Assembly: GCA_947499095.1 (NCBI GenBank)
Contig: CANMMR010000010.1
Span: 1-64,000, forward strand
DNA: 64,000 nt
Reading direction: 5' to 3'
Source of the DNA: an uncultured Erythrobacter sp.
Lineage (GTDB): Bacteria > Pseudomonadota > Alphaproteobacteria > Sphingomonadales > Sphingomonadaceae
Under the pieces are notes generated by a model that searched no databases, had not been told where the DNA came from, and saw only the letters and a program-made list of their open reading frames with translations. Positions 53,747-62,258 of the stretch are shown one piece after another (within the stretch, counting starts at the first letter, position 1; each line of letters starts with the position of its first letter). A program made the position numbers and the translations under genes.

Positions 53747-54387
53747 AATTTCGAGTTTCTCTTCTGATCCACTGCCGAAAGATACGCACGCTTCGCCATC
53801 CTCCGCATTAAGCTAGCCCCGAACCCCAAAGCATCCGGATCAAGTGGATGAGTCTCGGAATTTTTGTGGTTCGTACGTGTCGCAAGCAAATCCACAACTT
53901 GCTGGCTATCCACTGGCGTGTAATTCAGGCCGCAGTCCTCACAGACGCCCTTCAAAATGGCTTCTAAGCTCTGTGGTGACGTTACATCCTCGAACTCTAA
54001 AGTTCGATTGGGAAGAAAATTAGTAATGTAATAAAAAACGCTAAACTGGAAGTACGCCAACGCAGGGCTACGCCCCTGTTTTGCTACGATCGAAGACACA
54101 GCTTGATCCGGCTCCCTGATCAGCCTGTATGCCGGTTTTCCCCAAGCTGCAGCGAACAGATATTGCTGCCAGGAATGCAAATGATGAGCGATAATCGCGG
54201 ATCTTGAGGCAAGTTGTAGCTGATAATACACATAAGTATTAGCGCACCTCGGAAAACCGTCGATTAGTAAATCACACTTGCGGCTAATTACACGTGGTGC
54301 GAAATCATCTGAACCATCAAGACGAACTCTATAAATGAATAATGAGCCAGGTAATAGGTCGATTAAAGAAAGTAAGAACGCCTTCAT
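53743..54387 (-). CDS. Sulfotransferase-like protein
   Basis: 214 residues. DGFPRCANTYVYYQL near residue 43 resembles the 5'-phosphosulfate-binding loop of PAPS-dependent sulfotransferases (xGxPRSGTT), with Cys-Ala-Asn in place of Ser-Gly-Thr. AYRLIREPDQAVSS near residue 86 fits the 3'-phosphate motif (RxPxxxxxS). It would transfer sulfate to the polysaccharide. Overlaps its neighbours by 4 nt on both sides. The variation in the first loop leaves activity uncertain. Confidence 0.68.
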   Translation of the reverse strand: MKAFLLSLIDLLPGSLFIYRVRLDGSDDFAPRVISRKCDLLIDGFPRCANTYVYYQLQLASRSAIIAHHLHSWQQYLFAAAWGKPAYRLIREPDQAVSSIVAKQGRSPALAYFQFSVFYYITNFLPNRTLEFEDVTSPQSLEAILKGVCEDCGLNYTPVDSQQVVDLLATRTNHKNSETHPLDPDALGFGASLMRRMAKRAYLSAVDQKRNSKL

Positions 54388-55700
54388 TTATTATACTCAT
54401 ACTCTTCGCATCTACTCTGTATGAAAAGATGAATGCGAAGTGCTGTGAAGAAATAATGCAAGCAGAGTGCGCTTGAAAAAATCAAAATTGCGTTGGCCAG
54501 GCCCAGCTTGAGCCAAACAGATACGCCGAAAGATGCGGCCGTAAGAACGGCTCGCTGCAGGTGAATAACAAGTAGCGTAGACTGCCGTCGGTAGACCGAA
54601 AAAATATCGAGCAGGGGAGAAGCTGTGAATTGGAATGCCAAGTAGAAACTCATGAGAGAAGCGAACTGGCCCGCCTCCCGCCATTCTGAACCAAAAACGA
54701 CTTCAAACAATGGCTCACTTAGGAAATAAATCACGATTGCAGCCGGCATTGACAGTGCGAACAGTCGGGTCATGAACAGGTAAGTCACCTGCTTGATACC
54801 CTCCGGCTTGCTAGGACCCAGGCTTGCAATTTCACCATAATAGACCCGTCTCGCGGCCTGCCCTACGAGCATAAAGGGAATAGACAGAGCGGTGCTCGCC
54901 ATACCGACTAGGGCTGCATCCTTGGTAGAATAAAACCAAGCCGCGAAAAGCACCGGGGCTTGAATTGCGAACATCATCGCAAATTGTGCGGGCACTCGGA
55001 TTTTGGGCATGTCCAGAAATTTTGCGGCCACTATCTTGAGAAATCTTGGATCTCTGACCCGATCTGTCCGCGTCGGCCAGCTCTGCTTTGCGTAATAAAG
55101 CGCGGACAATGCGCCGGCCATCTGGAAGGCCAACTGGCCAAGAAGGAGTCCTCCTGAGGCAAATCCCCCTATTCCAGATGCTATCTTCACGCCTTCACCC
55201 GTGCCGGATTGGAGCATTTGAGACCGCGCAATAGGCGAATACTGCTTAGCTCGCACCAGCCAAGATACGCACGCCTCGTTGGCTGCCGCAATGAACGCAA
55301 AAATCGGCACTAACCAGAGAAACGGTTCTGCCGGCGCCATCGCGGACGTTAGAAGTTTCCCCATGGGAAAGATCAAAAGTGTCCCAAATATGCCCGCAGT
55401 GATGCTCAAGGCGAAAACGATCGACAATATGGCGGTCGCCGCCGCCGTTTGAGCAGATCTGGAGATGGGTATCGCCGCTGTATATTGGAGGGTCACCAGC
55501 GGGAGGAGGATTAGAACCAAGGAATTAATGGTTGATAGTATTCCGATCGATTCGACAGAGTAAATGCGGGTTATGATCGGGAGCGAGGCAATGCCAACCG
55601 CTTTGGCCAATAGACTTCCTTGCATCAGACTCATAAGGCCGCGGACCATATGATTTTTGATCCAGGGCGAGCTGTCGGATCTGAGTGATAGGATTCTCAT
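54384..55700 (-). CDS. Wzx-type repeat-unit flippase
   Basis: 438 residues, twelve-helix MATE-like polysaccharide transporter (LLAKAVGIASLPIITRIYSVESIG..., AATAILSIVFALSITAGIFG, ALSMPAAIVIYFLSEPLFEVVFG). Moves lipid-linked repeat units across the inner membrane. Low GC and unusual codon use, as with its neighbours. Overlaps the sulfotransferase-like gene by 4 nt. Confidence 0.85.
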   Translation of the reverse strand: MRILSLRSDSSPWIKNHMVRGLMSLMQGSLLAKAVGIASLPIITRIYSVESIGILSTINSLVLILLPLVTLQYTAAIPISRSAQTAAATAILSIVFALSITAGIFGTLLIFPMGKLLTSAMAPAEPFLWLVPIFAFIAAANEACVSWLVRAKQYSPIARSQMLQSGTGEGVKIASGIGGFASGGLLLGQLAFQMAGALSALYYAKQSWPTRTDRVRDPRFLKIVAAKFLDMPKIRVPAQFAMMFAIQAPVLFAAWFYSTKDAALVGMASTALSIPFMLVGQAARRVYYGEIASLGPSKPEGIKQVTYLFMTRLFALSMPAAIVIYFLSEPLFEVVFGSEWREAGQFASLMSFYLAFQFTASPLLDIFSVYRRQSTLLVIHLQRAVLTAASFGVSVWLKLGLANAILIFSSALCLHYFFTALRIHLFIQSRCEEYEYNK

Positions 55701-55715
55701 AGCCTTGTGTGACGC

Positions 55716-56738
55716 TTAGGGTACGGGCTTATGGTAGCGGCGATACCAATCCACAAACTTCGCGACACCTTGTCGAAAATCTGTTCGCGGTCGGTATCCA
55801 GTTAAGTTCTGTAGCAGTGCTGCATCTGCCCAAGTTGCTGGCACATCGCCTTGTTGCATATCCATGTAATTTCGTTCCGCCTTGCGGCCAATGCATTCTT
55901 CAATAGCGTCGACGAAATCGAGGAGGCGTACCTTTTCAGAATTACCAATGTTTACGACGCGATAAGGAGCGACGGGAGACAGGCTATCGCCGTCGATACC
56001 TTCGCCCCCCGCAACACACTCGGGTATCGCATTCATGAGCATGCGAATGGCACTTACGAGATCCTCTACGTAAGTGAAATCGCGATACATTTCTCCGTGA
56101 TTGTAAACGTCGATCGGCCGTCCATCGAGGATTGCATCAACGAACTTGTAGAGAGCCATGTCCGGTCGGCCCCACGGACCATAAACCGTGAAGAACCGAA
56201 ACATCGTCGTAGGGATGTTCCAGATATGCGCATACGAGTGCGCCATGCTCTCGCCAGCCTTTTTCGTCGCAGCGTAAATTGTGAGCTGGGTGTCGGCCTT
56301 GTCCGTTTCTCGAAAAGGCATATCTTCATTGGCTCCGTACACCGACGACGTTGACGCCATCAGGAGGTGCTGGACCTCCAATCGGCGAGCAACCTCCATG
56401 ACATTGAAGGTCCCAACGATATTTGAATCGATGTAGGCTCTGGGGTTCTCTAGGCTGTACCGAACGCCCGCTTGGGCTGCCAGGTGAACGATGATATCTG
56501 GCTGAAACTCATCGGCTACCCGATCAAGTAACTCCTGATCTTCAAGCATCCCCTCCGTGGCGGCGAAATTGGCGCTCTGGAGCAGCATTTCATGCCGCCG
56601 CTTCTTCAGCTCTACGTCGTAATAGTCCGTCATGCCGTCGTAGCCGTGGACCACGTAGCCCTCGGCGAGCAAAAGCTTTGCAAGATGGAAGCCGATAAAA
56701 CCGGCGGTACCGGTTATGAGGACACGTTCCTTGGTCAA
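55716..56738 (-). CDS. NAD-dependent epimerase, probably UDP-glucuronate 4-epimerase
   Basis: 340 residues, extended [20 protein letters not shown] at the N-terminus, [14 protein letters not shown] and [13 protein letters not shown] (catalytic Tyr-Lys) in the middle, [17 protein letters not shown] and [14 protein letters not shown] near the C-terminus. The [13 protein letters not shown] sequence is typical of UDP-glucuronate 4-epimerases. With ugd it would supply UDP-galacturonate. It lies 15 bp upstream of the wzx gene. Confidence 0.93.
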   Translation of the reverse strand: MTKERVLITGTAGFIGFHLAKLLLAEGYVVHGYDGMTDYYDVELKKRRHEMLLQSANFAATEGMLEDQELLDRVADEFQPDIIVHLAAQAGVRYSLENPRAYIDSNIVGTFNVMEVARRLEVQHLLMASTSSVYGANEDMPFRETDKADTQLTIYAATKKAGESMAHSYAHIWNIPTTMFRFFTVYGPWGRPDMALYKFVDAILDGRPIDVYNHGEMYRDFTYVEDLVSAIRMLMNAIPECVAGGEGIDGDSLSPVAPYRVVNIGNSEKVRLLDFVDAIEECIGRKAERNYMDMQQGDVPATWADAALLQNLTGYRPRTDFRQGVAKFVDWYRRYHKPVP

Positions 56739-56958
56739 TTCGAAATCCCAATTCTTGAATTTGGTCGCGGCGAAATCGCAGCGGCGAGCCTGTCACGCGC
56801 GATAACACCGACTGTCAGGCGTGCCTTTTTCGCCCCAACGCCCTCGCGTGGCTGAGACCGGTTCGCGCTCAAACAATCAAAGGCAGTAGCGCAGCTCACG
56901 CCCGGCTCCGCTTGCCCGCGTTCGGCCGCAAAGAATTCCTTACATCTGGTCGGCACGG

Positions 56959-57330
56959 CTACCCGTCCCGCCTCGCCGCATCTTGCTCGAGTTGAGCGAT
57001 CTGCATCTTAAGGTGGTCGTACTCCGCGCGCTTACGCCTCAAAAACAGTCCCGCCAGTCGCTTACGCTCGGCGAGCCCGCCCGGGGTCAACACATAGATG
57101 TAACGCCCCTTGCGCTGCGCTGCTCGAAAACGCTCCAACTTGAGCCACCCGCGTCCAGCCAGCGCACGCAGACAGTAATTGGTTCGCCCCACGCTTACGC
57201 CCATGCGGCGAGCCAACTCGCGTTGGGTGATCTCCGGCTCGCTTTCGAGGAGATACAGAATCTCCCAATCGAGCGCCTCGCGCTCGGTTACCACATCGCC
57301 GGATTGGTCGGGTATAATACTGGGCTGCAC
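56959..57330 (-). CDS. MarR-family EPS-associated transcriptional regulator
   Basis: 123 residues, winged helix (LDWEILYLLESEPEITQRELARRMGVSVGRTNYCLRALAGRGWLKLERF) with a C-terminal helix. This matches the small MarR-type regulators regularly found in exopolysaccharide loci of alphaproteobacteria. GTG 57330 is the start; a later GTG would shorten it by 12. A perfect inverted repeat lies 7 bp upstream. It probably controls the minus-strand EPS operon. Confidence 0.88.
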   Translation of the reverse strand: MQPSIIPDQSGDVVTEREALDWEILYLLESEPEITQRELARRMGVSVGRTNYCLRALAGRGWLKLERFRAAQRKGRYIYVLTPGGLAERKRLAGLFLRRKRAEYDHLKMQIAQLEQDAARRDG

Positions 57331-57331
57331 G

Positions 57332-57369
57332 GCTACCGCACTGCGCGAGAATCACTCCTCGCGCAGTGC
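57332..57369 (-). promoter_or_regulatory. Inverted repeat and ops-like sequence before the MarR-type gene
   Basis: On the minus strand a perfect 12-bp repeat GCACTGCGCGAG / CTCGCGCAGTGC (8-nt loop, 57338-57369) is immediately followed by GCGGTAGC (57339-57332), identical to 8 bases of the E. coli ops element (GGCGGTAGCGT). This suggests either a MarR operator or an RfaH loading element; the rfaH-like gene is the next one upstream. Confidence 0.45.
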
Positions 57370-57486
57370 CTAGGCTGAGAAACGTGGAGGCGACCTCACG
57401 TTCAAATCTGAACACGTCGTTATGGCCCGCGCCTCGCCTGGTCAACCACTCGCTGCGACCGATGCCTCGCGTTGCTATGGGTGTGG

Positions 57487-58008
57487 TCAGGCGGCCACAA
57501 GTTGAGCGCGCGGCAGCGTCACGCGAGTTTCGCCAGACAACAACTGAAGCAGCACCACTACGCGCTCACTGCTCGTGATCTGCGCCAACGAACCGCACAG
57601 GTCATCGAAGGGCCCACCGATGACTCGGACGTTTTGGCCAGGCGTGAAGTCCTCTTCGAACGCTACGTGCCCGTCCTCGTCGGCAAGATCCTGCAAGCGC
57701 TCTACGAATCCCGCCGGTACTGACGCAGGCGTACTGCCGAACGTCACCAGCCGAAGAACGCCGATCGTGCCGTTGATCGAACGCCACCGATCCTCGGCGC
57801 CCAACTCGACGAAAACATATCCGGGGAAAAGCGGCTCGCGCACGAGCGTCGGCTTTTTCGCGACCAGCCGCGAGCGAGCGACCATCGGACAATGGGTGGC
57901 GAATTCTTGACGCTCTAAATGGCTGATGGCGAGCTTTTCCTGCCGCGGCTTCACTTGTGCCACGAACCAGCGCGCGCGCTGTTCTTTATGTGACACAGCG
58001 GCCCTCAC
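57487..58008 (-). CDS. rfaH: RfaH/NusG-family transcription antiterminator
   Basis: 173 residues. NGN domain with WFVAQVKPRQEKLAISHLERQEF and LFPGYVFVELG (about 50-70) and a C-terminal KOW domain (FTPGQNVRVIGGPFDDLCGSLAQI). This is an operon-specific NusG paralogue that lets polymerase read long polysaccharide operons. Start is GTG 58008 or GTG 57996. Located at the head of the EPS operon, with an ops-like motif 150 bp downstream. Confidence 0.88.
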   Translation of the reverse strand: MRAAVSHKEQRARWFVAQVKPRQEKLAISHLERQEFATHCPMVARSRLVAKKPTLVREPLFPGYVFVELGAEDRWRSINGTIGVLRLVTFGSTPASVPAGFVERLQDLADEDGHVAFEEDFTPGQNVRVIGGPFDDLCGSLAQITSSERVVVLLQLLSGETRVTLPRAQLVAA

Positions 58009-58145
58009 AACTGAATACGCCGAAAAGGTTTGGCGACGCCTGGTTGCCTAGGGGCAAGCCAAGCGCCGCCGCGCAACCCATCGGAAACGACCCGAAGGGG
58101 CTCTGCGCTATGACAAAAACAAGAAAGTGGAACAGCAGCATGGAA

Positions 58146-59495
58146 CTATTTCGCGCCAAAACCGGAAAGCATCACGCGCAGCGTGCGGAGCGCGATAACG
58201 ATGTCCAACCAATAAGACAGATGCTTGATGTAATAGAAATCATACTGAAGTTTATCGTCGACCTCGTCGAGCGAGGCCACATGGCCTTGGTTAACCTGCG
58301 CCCAGCCGGTAATCCCGGGACGCACAATGTGCCGATAGCGATAGAAGGGGATCTCGGCCTCGTACCACGCCGAAAGGCTGACCGCCTCGGGGCGAGGCCC
58401 GATCCAACTCATTTCACCCCGCAAAATATTGACGATTTGAGGCAGTTCATCGAGGCGGGTCTTGCGCAGAAATCGGCCGATCCGTGTGATCCGCAGATCG
58501 TCGGTCAAGGTAACTGATTTCTCGCGGTCTTCGCCGTCATTAGCCTCTGTCATCGTGCGGAATTTAATGACGTCAAAGACCTTGCCACGAAACCCCATGC
58601 GGCGCTGACGGAATAACACCGAACCCCGACTGTCGATTTTTATGAGAATAGCGATGATCGCCATTAACGGCGCTACTACGGGAAGCACGAGAATTGACGC
58701 GAGCAAATCAACCGAACGCTTCAGCTTCTGATAGATTAGGCTGGGAACTAGCGCTCCGAAGCTGTTTTCCGAAAGGTGATTGATCTGGACACGACCCGTT
58801 TCGGTTTCCCAGACCTGGCGGTAGTGGTAGACTGGACGCCCCGCGATCGCCGCTTCTGCAATTAAGCGTTCCCATGCAGGATCGAGATCGGCATGGAGGT
58901 CCGCGATAAGAGGACCGCGCGGAAGGATCTCCAAGCGCGGCTCGTGAAGATCGATTATGGGTACGCGAGTGAGCTTGCGGATCCGATCTACCTTGCCTCC
59001 CGGCACCACGCAAAAGAACAATCCATTGGTGCGCCGAAGCGTCTCGATCGCGTAGCGAGCAATAAGCGTCAAAACAAAAGAGAGCGCGAGAATGGAGATT
59101 GAGTACTCGAGGCGCAGCACGATGATGAGCCCGAGAAAGCCGGCGTAGAAAGACGCGAGGACCGGGAGGATCGACCGAGCGATGGCGCCCCCAGGGTATT
59201 GGCGAAACTTTCGCAGGACGAGCAGCGTTGCGAGCGCGCAAGCCAACGCACCGAATAATGAATTCGAGATCGCGTTGCCCGAAGTCAGCGGATTGCTTTT
59301 TGCCAGATCGAACGCAACCAGAAGAGCATCAGCGTTGAAGCCGAGCGCCAAGAGGGTGGGCAGAAACACCCCTAAAACGAGCACAAACACGAATTCAAAG
59401 CGCAAGCGATGGACAAAGCTGTGCCCCTCGCCAACCGCTGGCATCTTAGCCAGTAACACTGCGACCCTCTTAAACTTACGCGATATACAGCCCAA
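58146..59495 (-). CDS. Undecaprenyl-phosphate sugar-1-phosphate transferase (initiating glycosyltransferase)
   Basis: 449 residues. Four N-terminal helices (FVFVLVLGVFLPTLLALGF, ...), a CoA-binding-like middle, then the bacterial sugar transferase domain from about 245 (KLKRSVDLLASILVLPVVAPLM, SRGSVLFRQRRMGFRGKVFDVIKFRTM, RFLRKTRLDELPQIVNIL, WIGPRPEAVSLSAWYEAEIP). WbaP/ExoY-type enzymes start the repeat unit by loading Gal-1-P or Glc-1-P onto undecaprenyl phosphate. It is the most upstream gene of the minus-strand EPS operon. Confidence 0.92.
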   Translation of the reverse strand: MGCISRKFKRVAVLLAKMPAVGEGHSFVHRLRFEFVFVLVLGVFLPTLLALGFNADALLVAFDLAKSNPLTSGNAISNSLFGALACALATLLVLRKFRQYPGGAIARSILPVLASFYAGFLGLIIVLRLEYSISILALSFVLTLIARYAIETLRRTNGLFFCVVPGGKVDRIRKLTRVPIIDLHEPRLEILPRGPLIADLHADLDPAWERLIAEAAIAGRPVYHYRQVWETETGRVQINHLSENSFGALVPSLIYQKLKRSVDLLASILVLPVVAPLMAIIAILIKIDSRGSVLFRQRRMGFRGKVFDVIKFRTMTEANDGEDREKSVTLTDDLRITRIGRFLRKTRLDELPQIVNILRGEMSWIGPRPEAVSLSAWYEAEIPFYRYRHIVRPGITGWAQVNQGHVASLDEVDDKLQYDFYYIKHLSYWLDIVIALRTLRVMLSGFGAK

Positions 59496-60162
59496 AGCCG
59501 TGACGGCCAGTCTCTAAAATGCAGGGAATTTTCAGCGATTGGAAAAATTCTGCATTTTGACAAGCTCAGCGCAGATAGCAGATTTCTGCGGCGTTGCCAC
59601 CCCAGACAACCGCCGCTTTGGAAAAAGCGTATCAATTGTATAAATCCGACAGAACTACCTAGATTTTCACGCAATCCTTCTTTGGTAGCCGTTTCTGAAG
59701 CCCCGGGGACGTCCCTCAAAGGCAATACTCACGCAAGTTTATAGCCGGTGCCTGCCCTTGCCTATTGCAAGCGCAAGCCCGCCGAGCATCACAGGCCAAG
59801 TGCGAGCTTCATCAAAGAGGAGTCGGCACAGCAAAAAGAACCGATTGCCGCGATTTCCAATAAGACGATTCGCCCCACGGTCGCCTTCGTCAGGCGCATG
59901 GTCTGACCGTCAGTCGAAGGTAGTAAAATTTACATGCCGCTTACAGATTGGCAACTGCACATCAGGCACAAGTTCCCGAGATGTATGCGCGAAGACATTC
60001 GCTTGCCAGATAGAGTCCCGAGCAGCTGCAGGTTGTATCAAGCCGCCTTTAGCGGCAATAGCTCTGCGTCGAACACGGTGGCAATTCACCATTCACATAA
60101 AGGTCTAGACAATCACACGAGCGATTTCCCTGAAAGAGCGCGCACGCGCAAACATCAGCTGG
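59496..60162. other. Divergent regulatory region of the EPS locus
   Basis: About 650 bp between the initiating transferase (minus) and the ligase/polymerase gene (plus). It contains TTGACA (59557-59562) and AAAGGT (60099-60104). The in-frame stretch from 60109 to 60162 is probably the true N-terminus of the next protein. Nothing else can be supported, although two EPS promoters must lie here. Confidence 0.4.
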
Positions 60163-61473
60163 GTGCTTCTGGCGATGCTCTTTGCGGTCGCGTTAACCGG
60201 CGGTGGCTCGCGCTCGGACATTGACAGCCTTCCGTTTCTGCGTTTCCTCAGCACCTGCGTTGTTGCATTTGCGATTCTGCTCATCCGCCGGGACGAACTC
60301 GCACGGATACGGGTGCCACTCGCCTTGCTCGGCGCAATCGCAGTTTTAGCCTTTTTGCAGCTCATTCCCCTGCCTGCTTCGGTTTGGAGCGCTTTATCGG
60401 GCCGAGAAAGTATCGCGAGCATCGATGCGCTTTTGGGAATTGAAATTACGCGACCGATCACGTTGTCGCCGGCAGCGACGATCAACACTTTAGGTGCGCT
60501 TACCGTGCCCCTGGCCGCCCTGCTGCTATTCGGGATGACGAGAGACAGGACTTTCGTGCTTCTTGGGATCGTCGCCATTGGCCTCGCAAGTGCCTTATTT
60601 GGGATCCTTCAATTGTTCGCCGATCCGCGAAGCGGACTCTTCCTTTACGAGATAACGAACAACGGCAGCGCGGTGGGGTTCTTTGCCAACCGCAATCACC
60701 ACGCGGTGTTTTTGGCCTGCTGCGCGCTTATAGGGCTGTTTCTGATGCGTTATGGCGACGCCGAGAGGTTTACCTGGATACGCCCAGCCATGACTGGGTC
60801 GGTCCTTTTCTTCGGTCTCGCGATTATCACCAACGCCTCGCGCGCCGGGCTCATCGCTCTCGTTCTGGTTCTCTCCCTCGGGGCCGCCGACGCTTTCATG
60901 GTGAAGTCGCGCGGCGTTGATGGCGGCAAAAGGAAAGGACGCAGCAGGTACTTACCCATCGTGTTGGCCGCGGCAGCCTCGATGTTACTGGCTGTTTTCG
61001 CGGCAGCCGAACGCAGCCCTGCGCTCGCTCGCATCCTTGAGAACAGCGCTTTGGAAGACCTGCGCGCCAAGCTCTTGCCCATTCTTTTTGACATGGCAGG
61101 GGATTTTCAACCCTGGGGTACCGGCCTTGGTGCCTTCGAGCACGCCTACCGGATGCGCGAACCTGTCGAGCTACTTGGCCCTGCCTATGTCAACGAAGCG
61201 CATAACGACTGGTTGCAGTTTGCAATCGAAGGCGGAACGCCTGGAACCTTAATACTGCTGGTCGCGGCGCTCTATTTCATTTCAAGATCGATTAAGCTGC
61301 TCCAGAGATCCGCAGAGCAAGCGCACGCCCGTTTAGGTCTCGGGATCATATTGGTTTTAGGGGCTGCAAGTGTCGTCGATTACCCTCTGCGTGTGCCTTC
61401 CGTGATGGTGCTCGCAGTGATCGCTCTTGCCATGTTTGCAGCGCCTGCCGTAAGAGGAAAGGCAACGGGATAA
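60163..61473 (+). CDS. O-antigen ligase-like membrane protein (EPS polymerase/ligase)
   Basis: 436 residues from GTG 60163, about eleven membrane segments (VLLAMLFAVALTGGG, FLRFLSTCVVAFAILLI, ...). The central loop with VGFFANRNHHAVFLACCAL and WGTGLGAFEHAYRMREP...YVNEAHNDWLQFAIEGG is the Wzy_C/O-antigen ligase signature. The open frame continues upstream into TRAISLKERARANISW, a likely basic N-terminal leader, and an ATC at 60112 sits 7 nt after AAAGGT where an ATG would be expected; the true start may therefore be upstream. Confidence 0.85.
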   Translation: MLLAMLFAVALTGGGSRSDIDSLPFLRFLSTCVVAFAILLIRRDELARIRVPLALLGAIAVLAFLQLIPLPASVWSALSGRESIASIDALLGIEITRPITLSPAATINTLGALTVPLAALLLFGMTRDRTFVLLGIVAIGLASALFGILQLFADPRSGLFLYEITNNGSAVGFFANRNHHAVFLACCALIGLFLMRYGDAERFTWIRPAMTGSVLFFGLAIITNASRAGLIALVLVLSLGAADAFMVKSRGVDGGKRKGRSRYLPIVLAAAASMLLAVFAAAERSPALARILENSALEDLRAKLLPILFDMAGDFQPWGTGLGAFEHAYRMREPVELLGPAYVNEAHNDWLQFAIEGGTPGTLILLVAALYFISRSIKLLQRSAEQAHARLGLGIILVLGAASVVDYPLRVPSVMVLAVIALAMFAAPAVRGKATG

Positions 61474-61547
61474 CTGGCTTAATAATTCCATACAGGGGTC
61501 GAGGGAGCGCCGAATTTGGTCGGCTTGCTTCGAGAATAATTTGAATC

Positions 61548-62252
61548 ATGAGAATTCTGCACACTTCGTTATTGACGGCAGCCTGCGCTTTCCTCGCTTC
61601 ATGCGCTGGCTCAGGCCCCATTGGCACCGCTCCCTCCATTGAGGTGGCCGAACTGAGCGCGCTGCCGGCGCCTTCGCTCGAGGAGACCTCGGTAATTCGC
61701 CCACAAGACAGCGTTAGGATAAGCGTACTGGGCTTTCCTGATCTTAGTCGTGAGCTGGTGATTGCGAACTCGGGGACGTTTCAATTCCCCCTGATCGGCG
61801 TGATCCAGGCTGACGGACGTACTCCGCTTGCGATATCTCAAGATATCGCGACGCGTCTTCGTGGCGATTATGTAGTAAATCCGGAAGTGACGGTCGATGT
61901 TATCGAACAGCCGGGGCGCCTCGTGACTGTGGGCGGCGAAGTCAACCGGCCGGGCATGCATTCGGCACTGCGCTCGATGAGCTTGCTTGAGGCCGTCGCT
62001 CTGGGCGGAGGCACTGGCGACACCGCCAAGTTAAGCGAAGTTCTCATTTTCCGGACCATAGACGGCCAGCGTTACATTGGGGTCTATGATCTTGGTGCAA
62101 TCCAGAGAGGGAACTACGCCGATCCGCAGGTTTACCCGGGCGACATCATACAAGTCGGTGACTCGCCTACTCTTCGTCGGATCCAGGCGGTCACCGGGCT
62201 GGCACCGCTCGTAACGACTCCCTTAATTCTGCTCGATCGCGTTCTGAGGTAA
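61548..62252 (+). CDS. wza: Polysaccharide export outer-membrane lipoprotein Wza
   Basis: 234 residues. Lipoprotein signal MRILHTSLLTAACAFLASC (lipobox LASC), then the Poly_export domain (VIRPQDSVRISVLGFPDLSRELVIANSGTFQFP) and an SLBB-type repeat (VTVGGEVNRPGMHSALRSMSLLEAVALGGGT). It forms the outer-membrane channel for the polymer. Next gene: wzc. Confidence 0.93.
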   Translation: MRILHTSLLTAACAFLASCAGSGPIGTAPSIEVAELSALPAPSLEETSVIRPQDSVRISVLGFPDLSRELVIANSGTFQFPLIGVIQADGRTPLAISQDIATRLRGDYVVNPEVTVDVIEQPGRLVTVGGEVNRPGMHSALRSMSLLEAVALGGGTGDTAKLSEVLIFRTIDGQRYIGVYDLGAIQRGNYADPQVYPGDIIQVGDSPTLRRIQAVTGLAPLVTTPLILLDRVLR

Positions 62253-62258
62253 AGTTCA

